Source: an uncultured Eubacteriales bacterium
GTDB lineage: Bacteria > Bacillota > Clostridia > Oscillospirales > Oscillospiraceae
Direction of reading: 5' to 3'
Length of the DNA stretch: 64,000 bases
NCBI GenBank assembly: GCA_900549485.1
Contig: UROG01000006.1
Location: 9,031 to 73,030, forward strand
Shown: positions 32,891 through 42,737 of the stretch, piece after piece
How positions within the stretch are numbered: position 1 is the stretch's first letter
Layout of the letters: each line of letters begins with the position of its first letter
The notes under the pieces: generated by a model
What the model was told of the DNA's origin: nothing
Database searches by the model: none
The model's input: only the letters and a program-made list of their open reading frames with translations
Translations under genes and position numbers: made by a program

Positions 32891-34147
32891 TCATCTGTGT
32901 TCAAGCTCAATATCCGCCCCTATTGCGGAAAGGCACTTATCAAAAGCGTCGTAGCCGCGTGTTATGTGTCCCTCGTCAAGAATAACGGTTTCCCCTTCGG
33001 CACACAGTCCCGCAACTATCATTGCCGCGCCTCCTCTGAGGTCGGTCGCTCTGAGAGTATTTCCAACAAGCCTATCCGTGCCGGTAATATGCGCCGTTTT
33101 GTCGTTTACGGTTATTTCCGCACCTAGCTTATTAAGCTCCTCCACCTGTCTGAAGCGGTTTTCAAAAATGTTTTCCGTGATACTCGTCGTCCCGTCCGCT
33201 TTCAAAAGCGCCGCCATAAGCACGGGCTGCACATCCGTCGGAAAGCCGGGATACGGATATGTAAAAATCTTACCTGGAGAATGAAGCGTTCCCGGAGAGG
33301 ATATTATAAGCGAATCGTGTTTTGTTATTATATCACATCCGCTGCGCTTTAGAAAGCTCGAAACGGCAAAAAAATGCTCCGGCAGAACATTTTTCAGTTC
33401 CACGCATCCGCCGGCAGCCGCCGTGCAGCAGCATATGGTGGATGCAACTATGCGGTCAGGGATAATTTCACAGCTAACAGCCTTTTTTGCCCGGAAGCCG
33501 TCAATAACTATGCGGGAAGTGCCCGCGCCGTGTATCCTCGCGCCGAGACCGTTGAGATAATCCTGAAGCGCGGTTATCTCAGGCTCTCTCGCCGCCCCAT
33601 TGATCACCGTTTTGCCGCTTGCGCCGCAGGCGGCAAGCATTATATTCTCTGTCGCGCCCACGCTCGGAAAACTAAGGCATATCTCCGCGCCTTTAAGCTC
33701 ATCCGCTTTACAGAAGATTTCTCCGTCGTTTTCCTCTATGTACGCGCCCATACGGCGCAGTGAATCCAGATGCAGGTCTATCGGTCTTTTTCCGAGACGG
33801 CACCCGCCCGGAAGGGATAGCTTTGCTTCTCTGCATCTTGCCGCCAATGCACCCAAAAAAATGACCGATGAGCGCATTTCCCTCATGAGATCAAACGGGA
33901 TCTCGCTTCCGGAGACCGACGAAGAATCTATAAAAACACTGTTTCCTTCCTGAACGGCGGTACAGCCGAGGCTTCGAAGGATACGCAGCGCCGCGTCTAC
34001 ATCTCTGAGTTTGGGGACATTTGTAAGCTCCGTCCTTGCAGGGCAGACAATGCTCGCCGCCAGAATCGGCAGGGAGGCGTTTTTTGAGCCCTGCACATAA
34101 GACGTTCCCTCAAGTCTTCTCCCGCCCCGTATGCGCCAAATATCCAT
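32891..34147 (-). CDS. murA: UDP-N-acetylglucosamine 1-carboxyvinyltransferase (first copy)
   Basis: A 418-residue MurA. It adds enolpyruvate to UDP-GlcNAc, the first committed step of peptidoglycan synthesis, and is the fosfomycin target. The catalytic Cys loop is PGGCRLGKRP and the substrate Lys lies in GSKNASLP. YPYPGFPTDVQP and DLRGGAAMIVAGL are also typical. A second copy lies at 61040-62344, so this organism carries both Firmicute-type paralogues. It sits in the cell-division cluster between murG and ftsQ. Confidence 0.95.
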   Translation of the reverse strand: MDIWRIRGGRRLEGTSYVQGSKNASLPILAASIVCPARTELTNVPKLRDVDAALRILRSLGCTAVQEGNSVFIDSSSVSGSEIPFDLMREMRSSVIFLGALAARCREAKLSLPGGCRLGKRPIDLHLDSLRRMGAYIEENDGEIFCKADELKGAEICLSFPSVGATENIMLAACGASGKTVINGAAREPEITALQDYLNGLGARIHGAGTSRIVIDGFRAKKAVSCEIIPDRIVASTICCCTAAAGGCVELKNVLPEHFFAVSSFLKRSGCDIITKHDSLIISSPGTLHSPGKIFTYPYPGFPTDVQPVLMAALLKADGTTSITENIFENRFRQVEELNKLGAEITVNDKTAHITGTDRLVGNTLRATDLRGGAAMIVAGLCAEGETVILDEGHITRGYDAFDKCLSAIGADIELEHR

Positions 34148-34236
34148 AATAATCCTCCCCGTGCTTTTTTCAGTCCATACTATGCATGGGAAGGATACTG
34201 TGTGCCTGTATTATACCGGCTGACGGATAAAGGGCG

Positions 34237-35361
34237 CTATTTTTTTTCGGTCAGCCCGAGAACTATTTCGCATATTCTGTCAACTGCGTTTGTTACGGCA
34301 AGCGACCTCATTGCCCCTGACATTTTGCTGAGCGCATCCTCATCCTTGACAAGCGCACAAATGTCATCAAAAAACGCGCCGCTCTCCAGCTCGCTTTCAA
34401 GATACACCTTTGCGCCTCCCGCGTTTTCCAGAACGCGAGCGTTATGCTCCTGATGGTTATTCGTAACATTCGGGGAGGGCACTATCACGGCGGGCTTCCC
34501 CATGTAGCACAGTTCCGCAAGAGTGGACGCCCCCGCACGGCACATGATAAGGTCAGCCGCCGCCATCACCTTAGGCATATCATAGATATACTCGCGCACA
34601 TCAGCCCCCTGAATGGCCTTGCCCATCGTTTTTTCGCTGAGCTTTGACGTAAAGTCCTTATAGTAGCGTTTTCCGACCGAATGGATGATATTGAAGCTTC
34701 CGTCCATCCTGTCGCTGCAAAGAAACTCCGCAACAACGTCGTTCATGTGTCCCGCGCCGAGAGAACCCCAGACGGAAACGATAAGCGGCTTATCCGCATC
34801 AAGACCAAGCTCTCTCTTTGCCTGCTCCTTTGAAAAGCTATCAAACTGCCCTCTGACGGGCGTCCCCGTAACCTCGACCCTTTCGGGGTGACGGTAATGG
34901 GCAACGCTGTCAGAAAAACCGACCATTATCCGCTCCACCCTATCGGCAAGCATCTTCGTCGTCAGCCCCGGAACGGCGTTGCTCTCATGCACGGCGCACG
35001 GTATGCCCAGCTCCTCCGCCGCAATTATGACCGGGTAGCATACATAGCCGCCAGTACCGATAACGGCATCGGGTTTGTATTCGCGCATGATCTTCTTCGC
35101 TTCGCGTGTGGAAACGGCGACGTTTTTTATCGTTTCAATATTATGCTTCACAGCCTCAAGGTTATGGCCCCGGCTGAGGTTTGTGACCGTGAGAGTGCGT
35201 ATATCATAGCCCTCCCGCGGAACAAGCTCCGTCTCCATATGATCTTTGGCTCCGATAAAGAGTATGCCGCAGTCCGGCATAAGCTCCCTGAGCCTTCCGG
35301 CAACCGCTATTGCCGGATTTATATGACCAGCGGTTCCCCCGCAAGTAAGGACAAATTTCAT
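34237..35361 (-). CDS. murG: UDP-GlcNAc:lipid I GlcNAc transferase MurG
   Basis: A 374-residue GT28 glycosyltransferase that makes lipid II on the inner membrane face. The N-terminal glycine-rich GGTAGHINPAIA, GTGGYVCYPVI and C-terminal CRAGASTLAELCYMGKPAVI with HQEHNA are diagnostic. AAAGGGACGCG precedes the ATG. It lies 19 bases after ftsW. Confidence 0.96.
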   Translation of the reverse strand: MKFVLTCGGTAGHINPAIAVAGRLRELMPDCGILFIGAKDHMETELVPREGYDIRTLTVTNLSRGHNLEAVKHNIETIKNVAVSTREAKKIMREYKPDAVIGTGGYVCYPVIIAAEELGIPCAVHESNAVPGLTTKMLADRVERIMVGFSDSVAHYRHPERVEVTGTPVRGQFDSFSKEQAKRELGLDADKPLIVSVWGSLGAGHMNDVVAEFLCSDRMDGSFNIIHSVGKRYYKDFTSKLSEKTMGKAIQGADVREYIYDMPKVMAAADLIMCRAGASTLAELCYMGKPAVIVPSPNVTNNHQEHNARVLENAGGAKVYLESELESGAFFDDICALVKDEDALSKMSGAMRSLAVTNAVDRICEIVLGLTEKK

Positions 35362-35380
35362 ATAACGCGTCCCTTTCCTA

Positions 35381-36538
35381 TCAGTAAATTATATTTCTTG
35401 AAGCACCAAGCACAATCCCCATTTCAAACAGGTCAAGCATAAGCGCCGTGCCGCCGTAGCTGAAAAACGGCAGTGAAATTCCCGTGCAGGGAATAAGATT
35501 TGTGACAACGGCAATATTCAGAAAGACCTGAACGGCAAGCAGCGAGGTGATCCCCGCACAGACAAGGAAGCTGAAGGAGTCTGCACAGTGCAGCGCTATC
35601 CAATAGCCCCTGAGGATAAGCAGGGAAAAGAGCACAATGACAAGCGCCGCGCCGATAAAGCCTGTTTCCTCGCACAGCACGGAGAAAATGAAATCGTTAT
35701 GCTCTTCCGGAAGGTAAAGAAATTTCTGTCTGCTGCCTCCAAGCCCCAGTCCGCTCAGTCCTCCGGAGCCTATGGAATACAGCGACTGAACTATCTGGTA
35801 CCCCTCATCCGAGGAGCTTGCGAACGGATCTCTCCATGTGCTGATTCTTTCCGAGGCATACGGGAACATTGTCAGAAGAACCGTAAGCCCCGCGCCCGCC
35901 GCCGCGAAAGCCGCAGCAAACCACCCTATCCTGACACCGCCGAGGAACATCATGATCCCGCCTATTGCCGCGATTATCACAGACGCAGAAAAATGCGGTT
36001 CAAGGACAAGCAGCCCGATTATCACGGCAATGACCGAAACAAAGGGTATTATACCATACTTTACCGTCTTCATGCCAGACCTTATTTTGCCGATCATTGC
36101 AGAAAATGAAATTATCACGGCAAGCTTGGCAAGCTCCGACGGTTGAAGCGTAAGTCCGCCTACCCCTATCCACCTTCTCGCACCGTTGGCCTTGACGCCG
36201 ATAAACGGCACGAGCAGCAGCAAAACGATCACTGCGCCCAAAAAACATGCGGCATATTTCCTGTATATGTACATCGGCACATAGGATGCCGCGATCATCG
36301 CGGCAATGCCAAGAAGCGCATATATGAACTGCCTGACGAAGAAATATACGGGATTTCCGCCCGTTATACTGCCCGGATCGTAATACGCCCTTGCATAGCT
36401 GGACGAGAGCACCATTATGACGCCCATTGTCAGAAGTATCAGCACAAGCGCAAGGAACGACGAATCCATTCTTCTCCTTCGCTCCGGCATTGCGCCGGAA
36501 ACGGAAAAGTCGGCGAGGCGGGCGCTTTCATAAAGCAT
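35381..36538 (-). CDS. ftsW: SEDS-family lipid II polymerase FtsW/SpoVE
   Basis: A 385-residue SEDS protein with about ten membrane helices. Signatures include ANGARRWIGVGGLTLQPSEL, EEHNDFIFSVLCEETGFIG and SLPFFSYGGTA. It polymerises glycan strands together with a class B PBP, here encoded in the same cluster. The ATG at 36538 is seven bases after GGGGAGG. A SpoVE role in spore cortex synthesis cannot be separated from FtsW by sequence alone. Confidence 0.94.
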   Translation of the reverse strand: MLYESARLADFSVSGAMPERRRRMDSSFLALVLILLTMGVIMVLSSSYARAYYDPGSITGGNPVYFFVRQFIYALLGIAAMIAASYVPMYIYRKYAACFLGAVIVLLLLVPFIGVKANGARRWIGVGGLTLQPSELAKLAVIISFSAMIGKIRSGMKTVKYGIIPFVSVIAVIIGLLVLEPHFSASVIIAAIGGIMMFLGGVRIGWFAAAFAAAGAGLTVLLTMFPYASERISTWRDPFASSSDEGYQIVQSLYSIGSGGLSGLGLGGSRQKFLYLPEEHNDFIFSVLCEETGFIGAALVIVLFSLLILRGYWIALHCADSFSFLVCAGITSLLAVQVFLNIAVVTNLIPCTGISLPFFSYGGTALMLDLFEMGIVLGASRNIIY

Positions 36539-36571
36539 GCTACCACCTCCCCGACCCGATGCTTCATACCA

Positions 36572-37585
36572 TTAAATGAGAAAACGTTGATACACCCCAA
36601 TAAATGATATGACGGCAAAGGCAAGAGATATGCCTGTAAAAAGAACAAACAGTTCTTTTTCTTTCCACTTTTTTCCTGTCCATCCGCCCATCTCGAGATG
36701 ATGATGAAGCGGGGCCATTCTGAACACTCTTTTTCCGTGGGTAAGCTTGAAATAGGTTATCTGAATAATATCAGACAGCGTTTCGACAATGAATACGATA
36801 CCCAAAGTAATAAGTATCATCGGCATATCGTAGGCAAAGGCAAGCGCCGCGACCGCACCTCCGAGAAACAGCGAGCCGGTATCGCCCATGAAGACCTGCG
36901 CGGGATTAAAATTATATACCAGAAAGCCGATCAGCCCGCCGACCATACCGGATGCAAATACGCCAAGCTCACCGTAGTTCTTGCCCCATAAGAGCGAAAC
37001 CGCAACGAAAAACAGAAACACTGGCACCGAGGTGCCGGCGGCAAGGCCGTCGATGCCGTCGGTAATATTTACCGCGTTCACAGTTCCGACAATGACAAAC
37101 GCCGCAAAGACGAAATAGAGCCATTCCGGCATCAGCACCGTAACATTGAAAAACGGAATATAGAGGTTCGGCGTAAGATAGCCGATCTCCCTCATCAGAA
37201 GCACAAAGACAAGCGCGGCGACCAATTGCAGAAGAAATTTGGCCTTTGCGGTAAGGCCGAGGTTTCTGTTGTTCTTGAGCTTTTCCCAATCGTCAAGAAA
37301 ACCTATCGCGCCGAATACAAGAGCAAACAGCAGCACAAAGATATGGACATAGTTGCCGTGCAGCATACCCTCGAACCCGACGGTAAGACACACAAACGTC
37401 ACGGCGCAGATAAAAATCACCCCGCCCATAGTAGGCGTACCGCTCTTGTTCATATGCCATGTCGGCCCGTCAGGTCTTATTTCCTGCCCCGCCTTTTGTT
37501 TTCTCAGCCACGGGATATAGAATTTTCCGAACGCCGTTGCAAACAGAAACGCCAGCACAAAGGCGCAAATCAGCTTAATAGTCAT
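36572..37585 (-). CDS. mraY: Phospho-N-acetylmuramoyl-pentapeptide transferase MraY
   Basis: A 337-residue MraY with about ten membrane helices. It joins phospho-MurNAc-pentapeptide to undecaprenyl phosphate to make lipid I. Diagnostic motifs are KSGTPTMGG, FLDDWEK (Asp pair), NITDGIDGLA and the MAPLHHHLE loop. The ATG at 37585 with GGAG five bases upstream is preferred to an earlier in-frame start. It lies 20 bases after murE, with murF missing between them. Confidence 0.96.
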   Translation of the reverse strand: MTIKLICAFVLAFLFATAFGKFYIPWLRKQKAGQEIRPDGPTWHMNKSGTPTMGGVIFICAVTFVCLTVGFEGMLHGNYVHIFVLLFALVFGAIGFLDDWEKLKNNRNLGLTAKAKFLLQLVAALVFVLLMREIGYLTPNLYIPFFNVTVLMPEWLYFVFAAFVIVGTVNAVNITDGIDGLAAGTSVPVFLFFVAVSLLWGKNYGELGVFASGMVGGLIGFLVYNFNPAQVFMGDTGSLFLGGAVAALAFAYDMPMILITLGIVFIVETLSDIIQITYFKLTHGKRVFRMAPLHHHLEMGGWTGKKWKEKELFVLFTGISLAFAVISFIGVYQRFLI

Positions 37586-37605
37586 ATTCGCTCCATATGC
37601 CGCGC

Positions 37606-39066
37606 TCACTTCGCGGCACGTTTTCTTTCCTCAAGCCACTCGGCCACTATCTCGCGTTCATCCATGTGATGCTTCTCGTGTCCAACGACCTGATAGTCCT
37701 CGTGACCTTTTCCGGCTAATAATATTACATCACCGGGGCGGGCGTTGTCAATAGCCCAATGAATGGCTTCTATTCTGTCGCATATAACTTTTTTGGGCGT
37801 GCGCTTGTTTTTCATTCCCTCGACTATTTCTCGGATTATTTCCTCCGGCTCCTCCGTTCTGGGGTTATCGCTCGTCACAATAACAAGGTCCGAATTGTCC
37901 GCCGCTATCGCGCCCATTATCGGCCGCTTCGCCTTGTCCCTGTCGCCGCCGCAGCCGAAAAGCGCGATAAGCCGCCCTTTCGTTACAGGCCTCAGGGTTT
38001 TAAGCACGTTTTCAAGGGCGTCGGGCTTGTGTGAATAATCAATCACGATCGAATAATCCCCGTCTGTCGGCACGATCTCGACTCTGCCCTTAACGCCCTT
38101 TGCGCTCTCAAGCGCATCAGCGCAGCCGCCGAGGCTCACGCCAAGAGCCATGCACACGGATATGGCGCCCAAGGCATTATGTACCGAAAACAGCCCCGGA
38201 ATGGCGAGTCTGACAATGGCAAGCTCATCGCCGCACACCGCCGCAAAGCGCACGCCGTTGGCGCTGAGGCGTATATCCTTCGCTGTAAGATCGGCGTCGT
38301 TTCTCTCTGCGGAAAAGCTTCTTATCGCGCACGTCTCTCCGGCGCACATAAAATCAAACCACTTGTCGTCTTTATTTATGCATGCAGCGGAGCACTGCGA
38401 AAACAGCTTTTTCTTCGCGGCGGCGTACTTTTCCATCGTTCCGTGAAGATCAAGATGATCCTGCGACAGATTAGTATACTCGGCAACGTCATAGTGTATT
38501 CCGGCAACTCGCTCCATCTCCAGCGAATGGGAGGAAACCTCCATAACTACGTGGGTACACCCTGCATCCGCCATGCGTCTGAAAAGTCCGTGCAGCTCAA
38601 GACTTTCGGGCGTGGTCATCTCACTGTGGATATGCTCATCGCCGATCATATTGCCGTTTGTGCCGATCAATCCCACCTTGGCGTTCAGCTTCTTCTCGAG
38701 AATATGCTTGATAAGATAGCTTGATGTGGTTTTGCCGCTGGTGCCGGTAATGCCTATCATTTTCATTCCGGCGGCGGGATTGCCATAGAAATTGCCGCTC
38801 ATCAGGGCAAGCGCACGGCGGCAGTCATCCGTGAGGACATACGGGATATCCGTTTCCGGCACACTGCTGCATACAACGACTGACGCGCCGTTTTCCGCCG
38901 CCATAGGGATGAATTTATGTCCATCCGTACTGAGGCCTTTTATTGCGACGAAAGCATCGCCCGCCTTTGTCAGCTTTGAATTGTAGCTGATACCGGTAAT
39001 TTCACATTCCGTATCCGCTGTACATTCAATAACATTTACTTTTTCCAATAAATTTTTAAGTTTCAT
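37606..39066 (-). CDS. murE: UDP-MurNAc-L-Ala-D-Glu:meso-diaminopimelate ligase MurE
   Basis: A 486-residue Mur ligase. The ATP loop is GITGTSGKTTSS, TTPESLELHGLFRRM and the C-terminal SDNPRTEEPEEII are present, and GKGHEDYQ occurs near the end. The DNPR motif marks meso-diaminopimelate rather than lysine as the added residue. The ATG at 39066 follows AGGAAGG. It lies 13 bases after the PBP gene. The expected neighbour murF is absent. Confidence 0.95.
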   Translation of the reverse strand: MKLKNLLEKVNVIECTADTECEITGISYNSKLTKAGDAFVAIKGLSTDGHKFIPMAAENGASVVVCSSVPETDIPYVLTDDCRRALALMSGNFYGNPAAGMKMIGITGTSGKTTSSYLIKHILEKKLNAKVGLIGTNGNMIGDEHIHSEMTTPESLELHGLFRRMADAGCTHVVMEVSSHSLEMERVAGIHYDVAEYTNLSQDHLDLHGTMEKYAAAKKKLFSQCSAACINKDDKWFDFMCAGETCAIRSFSAERNDADLTAKDIRLSANGVRFAAVCGDELAIVRLAIPGLFSVHNALGAISVCMALGVSLGGCADALESAKGVKGRVEIVPTDGDYSIVIDYSHKPDALENVLKTLRPVTKGRLIALFGCGGDRDKAKRPIMGAIAADNSDLVIVTSDNPRTEEPEEIIREIVEGMKNKRTPKKVICDRIEAIHWAIDNARPGDVILLAGKGHEDYQVVGHEKHHMDEREIVAEWLEERKRAAK

Positions 39067-39079
39067 TCCGCCGACCTTC

Positions 39080-41389
39080 CTAATATCTTCCAAGCATGGC
39101 CTCATCGTCCTTCATGAGCGATACTTCGACCACCGCCCCGTGCTTCATCACGCTTCCCGGACTTATGCTCTGCCAGCTTACCGTTTCCTTCATATCGTCA
39201 ACGGGACTTATCGAATTTATGTATATGCCGTAATACGACAGCGCATCCCTCGCATCTTCATAGCTCATCCCCGTCACATCCGGAAGCGTCTCGGATTCGC
39301 GGGAAATTTCTGCGTCAAAGTAAAGTATCACTTCTGTGCCTTCTGCTATGGATGTACCTGCCGCGGGAAGCTGCGCCGTTATGACGCTGCCGTCTCCGAT
39401 AGTCCTGTACCGCAGGGAGCAGTCGTCCAGAAGCGGTCTGGCCTCCGTGATATCCTTATTCAGCAGCATCGGCATAACGGTTGATGCGTTCTTTTCCGAA
39501 TCATTTTCTATATGCATGTACGGCAGGATATCCGCCATCATCCGCCCCACCACAGGAGCTGCCATCTGTCCTCCGCTTATATATACTCCGGACTTATCCG
39601 ATGGGGTATCAAGAAAGATAAGCACTGCGATCTTCGGGTCGTCGGCAGGGGCAAATCCGACGAATGACACGATATACTCTTTCTTTCCGGTCTTGGCCTC
39701 AAGACTTACCTTTTCACTTGTTCCAGTTTTGCCGCCTATTTTGTATCCGTCTACCGCCGCGTTTCTCCCCGTGCCTTCGTTTCTGTCGCCTACTACTCTT
39801 TCAAGTATCGTTCTGACCTTCTCACTCGTCTGTGCGCTTATTACCTGCCTTATAGTCTCCGGCGCTTTCTCTTTCACAGTATTGCCCGACGCGTCTGTAA
39901 TTTTTCCGACGACATACGGCTTCATCAGATTGCCGCCGTTTACGCACGCGCTCACGGCGCTTATAAGCTGGAGCGGAGTTATTGTAAAGGTCTGCCCGAA
40001 GGAGGCTGCCGCAAGCTGTGAGAGATTTTTCCTGGAGCAGAAAACATTCTTGCTCCACCATATACTGCCGCTCTCTCCGGCAAGGTCGATCCCTGTTTTC
40101 GCCGTAAGCTGTGCATCGTCATCCTCACTGAGCTTCAGGAAACCGAACGCATCACAGTAATCGTAAAATTTTTCGCTGCCTACACGCTGACCTATGTTGA
40201 CAAAAGCAACGTTGCACGAATGCTGCACAGCTTCTGTCAGCGTCTGTGAGCCGTGACCGCCGCTTTTCCAGCAGCGTATGGGACTGGTCCTCCCCTGCAC
40301 ATTTACGGCGCCCGGGCAGAAAAAGCTGTCGTTAATGTCGGCAGCGCCTTCCTCCAGCGCCATTGCAAGCGTAATTATCTTAAACGTGGAGCCCGGCTCA
40401 TAGGTGTCGGACAGAGCCTTGTTGCGCCACTGCTTTGTCTGCGCCTGCCTGAGTATATTATCCGCTTCCTCCTTTGTCGGCGCCGCGTTCATCAGGTTTT
40501 TTACATCATCGCTTACATCAAGGAAGTTGTTGAGATCATACCCGTCAAGGGACACCATTGCAAGTATTTCCCCGGTGTTCACATCCATGGTGATCGCGCC
40601 TGCGCCGTTTTGTATATCATAATCCCTGACAGCCTGCTTGAGATGCTTTTCGATATAATATTGGATAGAAGTGTCTATCGTAGTTACGATATTCATGCCC
40701 TCTTTACCGGGCTGAAAATCTTCAAAGCCGGAAAACAGCAGTTCAGTTCCGTAGGCGTTTGCCGCCCTCACGGTTTTTCCGGAGGTTCCGGCAAGAACAG
40801 AGTCATACTGCGCTTCTATTCCCTCAAGCCCGTAATTATCCGTGCCGACAAATCCGACCACATGGCAGGCAAGCGAGGAATTCGGGTAATACCTTTTTGT
40901 ATCCGTTTCAAGCCTTACCCCGCGCAGAGAGTTGTCTATCTTGAACTGCCGCACTTTCTGTGCCGTCTCCCTGTCGAGCTTTCTTGCGACAGTAACATAC
41001 CACGAGCCTTTCTGCTCTTCCTTCTTTAGTATATCATCTCGGTCAAGTCCGAGTATTCCGGCAAGTCCGTCGGCAATAAGTTTCTTGTCCTCGCCGTACA
41101 TTTCTATCTCAGCGGGACTCAGATAGACATTTTCGACCGAAGCGCTGACGGCAAGGGGATTCATGTTTCTGTCGTAGATAACGCCCCTCTCCGCCGTTGT
41201 AGGAGCCTGCCTGAGCTGCTGTGAGATCGCCATTGACTCGTAATGCTCGTGCTCACAGATCTGGATTTTGTATAGCCTCACCAAAAGGAGCAGAAAAGCG
41301 CCTATGCCGCACACAGACATAAGCACGAGCGTGCGTATAAGCATCTGCCTTGTCGGTACGGCTCTGAGTTCACCCTTGCCTGTTTTCAT
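39080..41389 (-). CDS. Class B penicillin-binding protein with PASTA domains (FtsI/SpoVD)
   Basis: A 769-residue transpeptidase: a short cytoplasmic tail, one membrane helix (about residues 18-40), a dimerisation domain, then the transpeptidase with active-site STFK, SCN and KTGT motifs. Two C-terminal PASTA domains follow (one starting VMPMLLNKDITEARPLL, one starting LPDVTGMSYEDARDALS). It cross-links septal or spore-cortex peptidoglycan with the FtsW partner. The ATG at 41389 is chosen because GGGGGC lies eight bases upstream; in-frame ATGs at 41407 and 41437 lack good sites. PASTA domains favour SpoVD or Pbp2B-like roles. Confidence 0.94.
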   Translation of the reverse strand: MKTGKGELRAVPTRQMLIRTLVLMSVCGIGAFLLLLVRLYKIQICEHEHYESMAISQQLRQAPTTAERGVIYDRNMNPLAVSASVENVYLSPAEIEMYGEDKKLIADGLAGILGLDRDDILKKEEQKGSWYVTVARKLDRETAQKVRQFKIDNSLRGVRLETDTKRYYPNSSLACHVVGFVGTDNYGLEGIEAQYDSVLAGTSGKTVRAANAYGTELLFSGFEDFQPGKEGMNIVTTIDTSIQYYIEKHLKQAVRDYDIQNGAGAITMDVNTGEILAMVSLDGYDLNNFLDVSDDVKNLMNAAPTKEEADNILRQAQTKQWRNKALSDTYEPGSTFKIITLAMALEEGAADINDSFFCPGAVNVQGRTSPIRCWKSGGHGSQTLTEAVQHSCNVAFVNIGQRVGSEKFYDYCDAFGFLKLSEDDDAQLTAKTGIDLAGESGSIWWSKNVFCSRKNLSQLAAASFGQTFTITPLQLISAVSACVNGGNLMKPYVVGKITDASGNTVKEKAPETIRQVISAQTSEKVRTILERVVGDRNEGTGRNAAVDGYKIGGKTGTSEKVSLEAKTGKKEYIVSFVGFAPADDPKIAVLIFLDTPSDKSGVYISGGQMAAPVVGRMMADILPYMHIENDSEKNASTVMPMLLNKDITEARPLLDDCSLRYRTIGDGSVITAQLPAAGTSIAEGTEVILYFDAEISRESETLPDVTGMSYEDARDALSYYGIYINSISPVDDMKETVSWQSISPGSVMKHGAVVEVSLMKDDEAMLGRY

Positions 41390-41464
41390 AAGCGCTGCCC
41401 CCTGCATAAATGATATGACCTTATATAATATATTCATGCAGAGCCTGAATTAAAACCTCGGTTT

Positions 41465-41746
41465 TTAATCCGATATGACCAGATATTCGATAGCATCCGC
41501 CGGGCATTTTATCATACCGGCTTTTTCCGCGTATGCGGCAATAGCGTCAAGGCTTGTCATGCGCTCAAGCTCTGCCGACAGCAGTGCATTTTCCTGTTTT
41601 AAGGCGGTGATTTGTTTTTCGAGCTTTTCAGCGCTGTCGCTTATCGCGTTGAGCTTTATGGACATCAGCAGCGAAAGTATCAGCATTGCGGAAGAAAAAA
41701 GATACAGCACGGACGTAAAAAGAGATTCGGAAATTTTTTTTGCCAT
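41465..41746 (-). CDS. ftsL: FtsL-like septum formation protein
   Basis: A 93-residue bitopic protein: a short cytoplasmic start, one membrane helix (SVLYLFSSAMLILSLLMSIK) and an extracytoplasmic coiled coil (SDSAEKLEKQITALKQENAL). Position between rsmH and the PBP gene, plus this topology, identifies FtsL despite low sequence conservation. It bridges DivIB/FtsQ, DivIC and the FtsW-PBP synthase. Confidence 0.82.
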   Translation of the reverse strand: MAKKISESLFTSVLYLFSSAMLILSLLMSIKLNAISDSAEKLEKQITALKQENALLSAELERMTSLDAIAAYAEKAGMIKCPADAIEYLVISD

Positions 41747-41798
41747 TTTAAGACCTTTTCACAAATTATTTGGCTGCTGACCGCCGTGGCCGCCGCGT

Positions 41799-42737
41799 TC
41801 AAACTTTCTCCGCAACACGTAGCTTTGCACTTCTTGAGCGCGGATTGCTTTCCAGCTCCTCTTCAGACGGAAGTATTGGCTTTCTTGAAACGGATCTCAG
41901 CGTTTTTACAAACCCGCATGTGCATATAGGCGCTTCCCTCGGGCAGGTACAGCCGTTTTCCCTTGCGGCAATGCCGCTTTTTACAATTCTGTCCTCAAGC
42001 GAATGGAAGCTTATCACGCAAAGTCTCCCTCCGGGATTGAGCTTATCCGGCGCGGTCTCCATCATGCGCTCTATTGAACCGAGCTCATCGTTGACAGCTA
42101 TTCTTATCGCCTGAAAGCAGCGCTTTGCCGGGTGCTGCTTTTCTCTCAGGGCGGCAGCGGGAAGAGCCGACTTTATTATACCGACAAGCTCAAGAGTCGT
42201 TTCGATCGGTTTTTCAGCACGGTATTTCACGATCGCCGCGCTTATTCTGCGGGCATATCGCTCCTCACCGTAATCCCAGAATATTCTGTTGAGCCTGTCC
42301 TCGCTGTATCCGTTGACAACGTCGCTCGCTTTAAGCGAATCTCCGCTGTCCATGCGCATATCAAGAGGGGCGTCCCCCATATAGGAAAAACCGCGCTCCG
42401 TCTCGTCAAGCTGCGGCGAGGATACTCCAAGATCAAAAAGCATCCCATCCGCTCCGCCTATGCCGAGATTTTCAAGGATCTCCGCCGTATCGCAAAAATT
42501 ACCGTGTACAAGCGTTACCCTGCCGCCGAAAACCGCAAGTCTCTTTCCGGCGCGCTCTATCGCACTCTCGTCCCTGTCGATCCCGATAAGTCTCCCGGTG
42601 CTCAGACGGGAGGCGATCTCATACGAGTGTCCGCCCATGCCGAGAGTTCCGTCAACATAGATGCCGTCCGGCTTTATATTCAGATTTTCTATACATTCAT
42701 TAAGAAGCACGGAAATATGCTTTGGCTCACTCATCAA
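41799..42737 (-). CDS. rsmH: 16S rRNA (cytosine-1402-N4)-methyltransferase RsmH
   Basis: A 312-residue SAM-dependent methyltransferase (formerly MraW). Motifs HISVLLNECIENL, DGTLGMGGHS (SAM site), DLGVSSPQLDE, RGFSY and VISFHSLEDRIVK are typical. It methylates the P-site region of 16S rRNA. The start overlaps the mraZ stop by four bases. It is the second gene of the division cluster. Confidence 0.96.
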   Translation of the reverse strand: MMSEPKHISVLLNECIENLNIKPDGIYVDGTLGMGGHSYEIASRLSTGRLIGIDRDESAIERAGKRLAVFGGRVTLVHGNFCDTAEILENLGIGGADGMLFDLGVSSPQLDETERGFSYMGDAPLDMRMDSGDSLKASDVVNGYSEDRLNRIFWDYGEERYARRISAAIVKYRAEKPIETTLELVGIIKSALPAAALREKQHPAKRCFQAIRIAVNDELGSIERMMETAPDKLNPGGRLCVISFHSLEDRIVKSGIAARENGCTCPREAPICTCGFVKTLRSVSRKPILPSEEELESNPRSRSAKLRVAEKV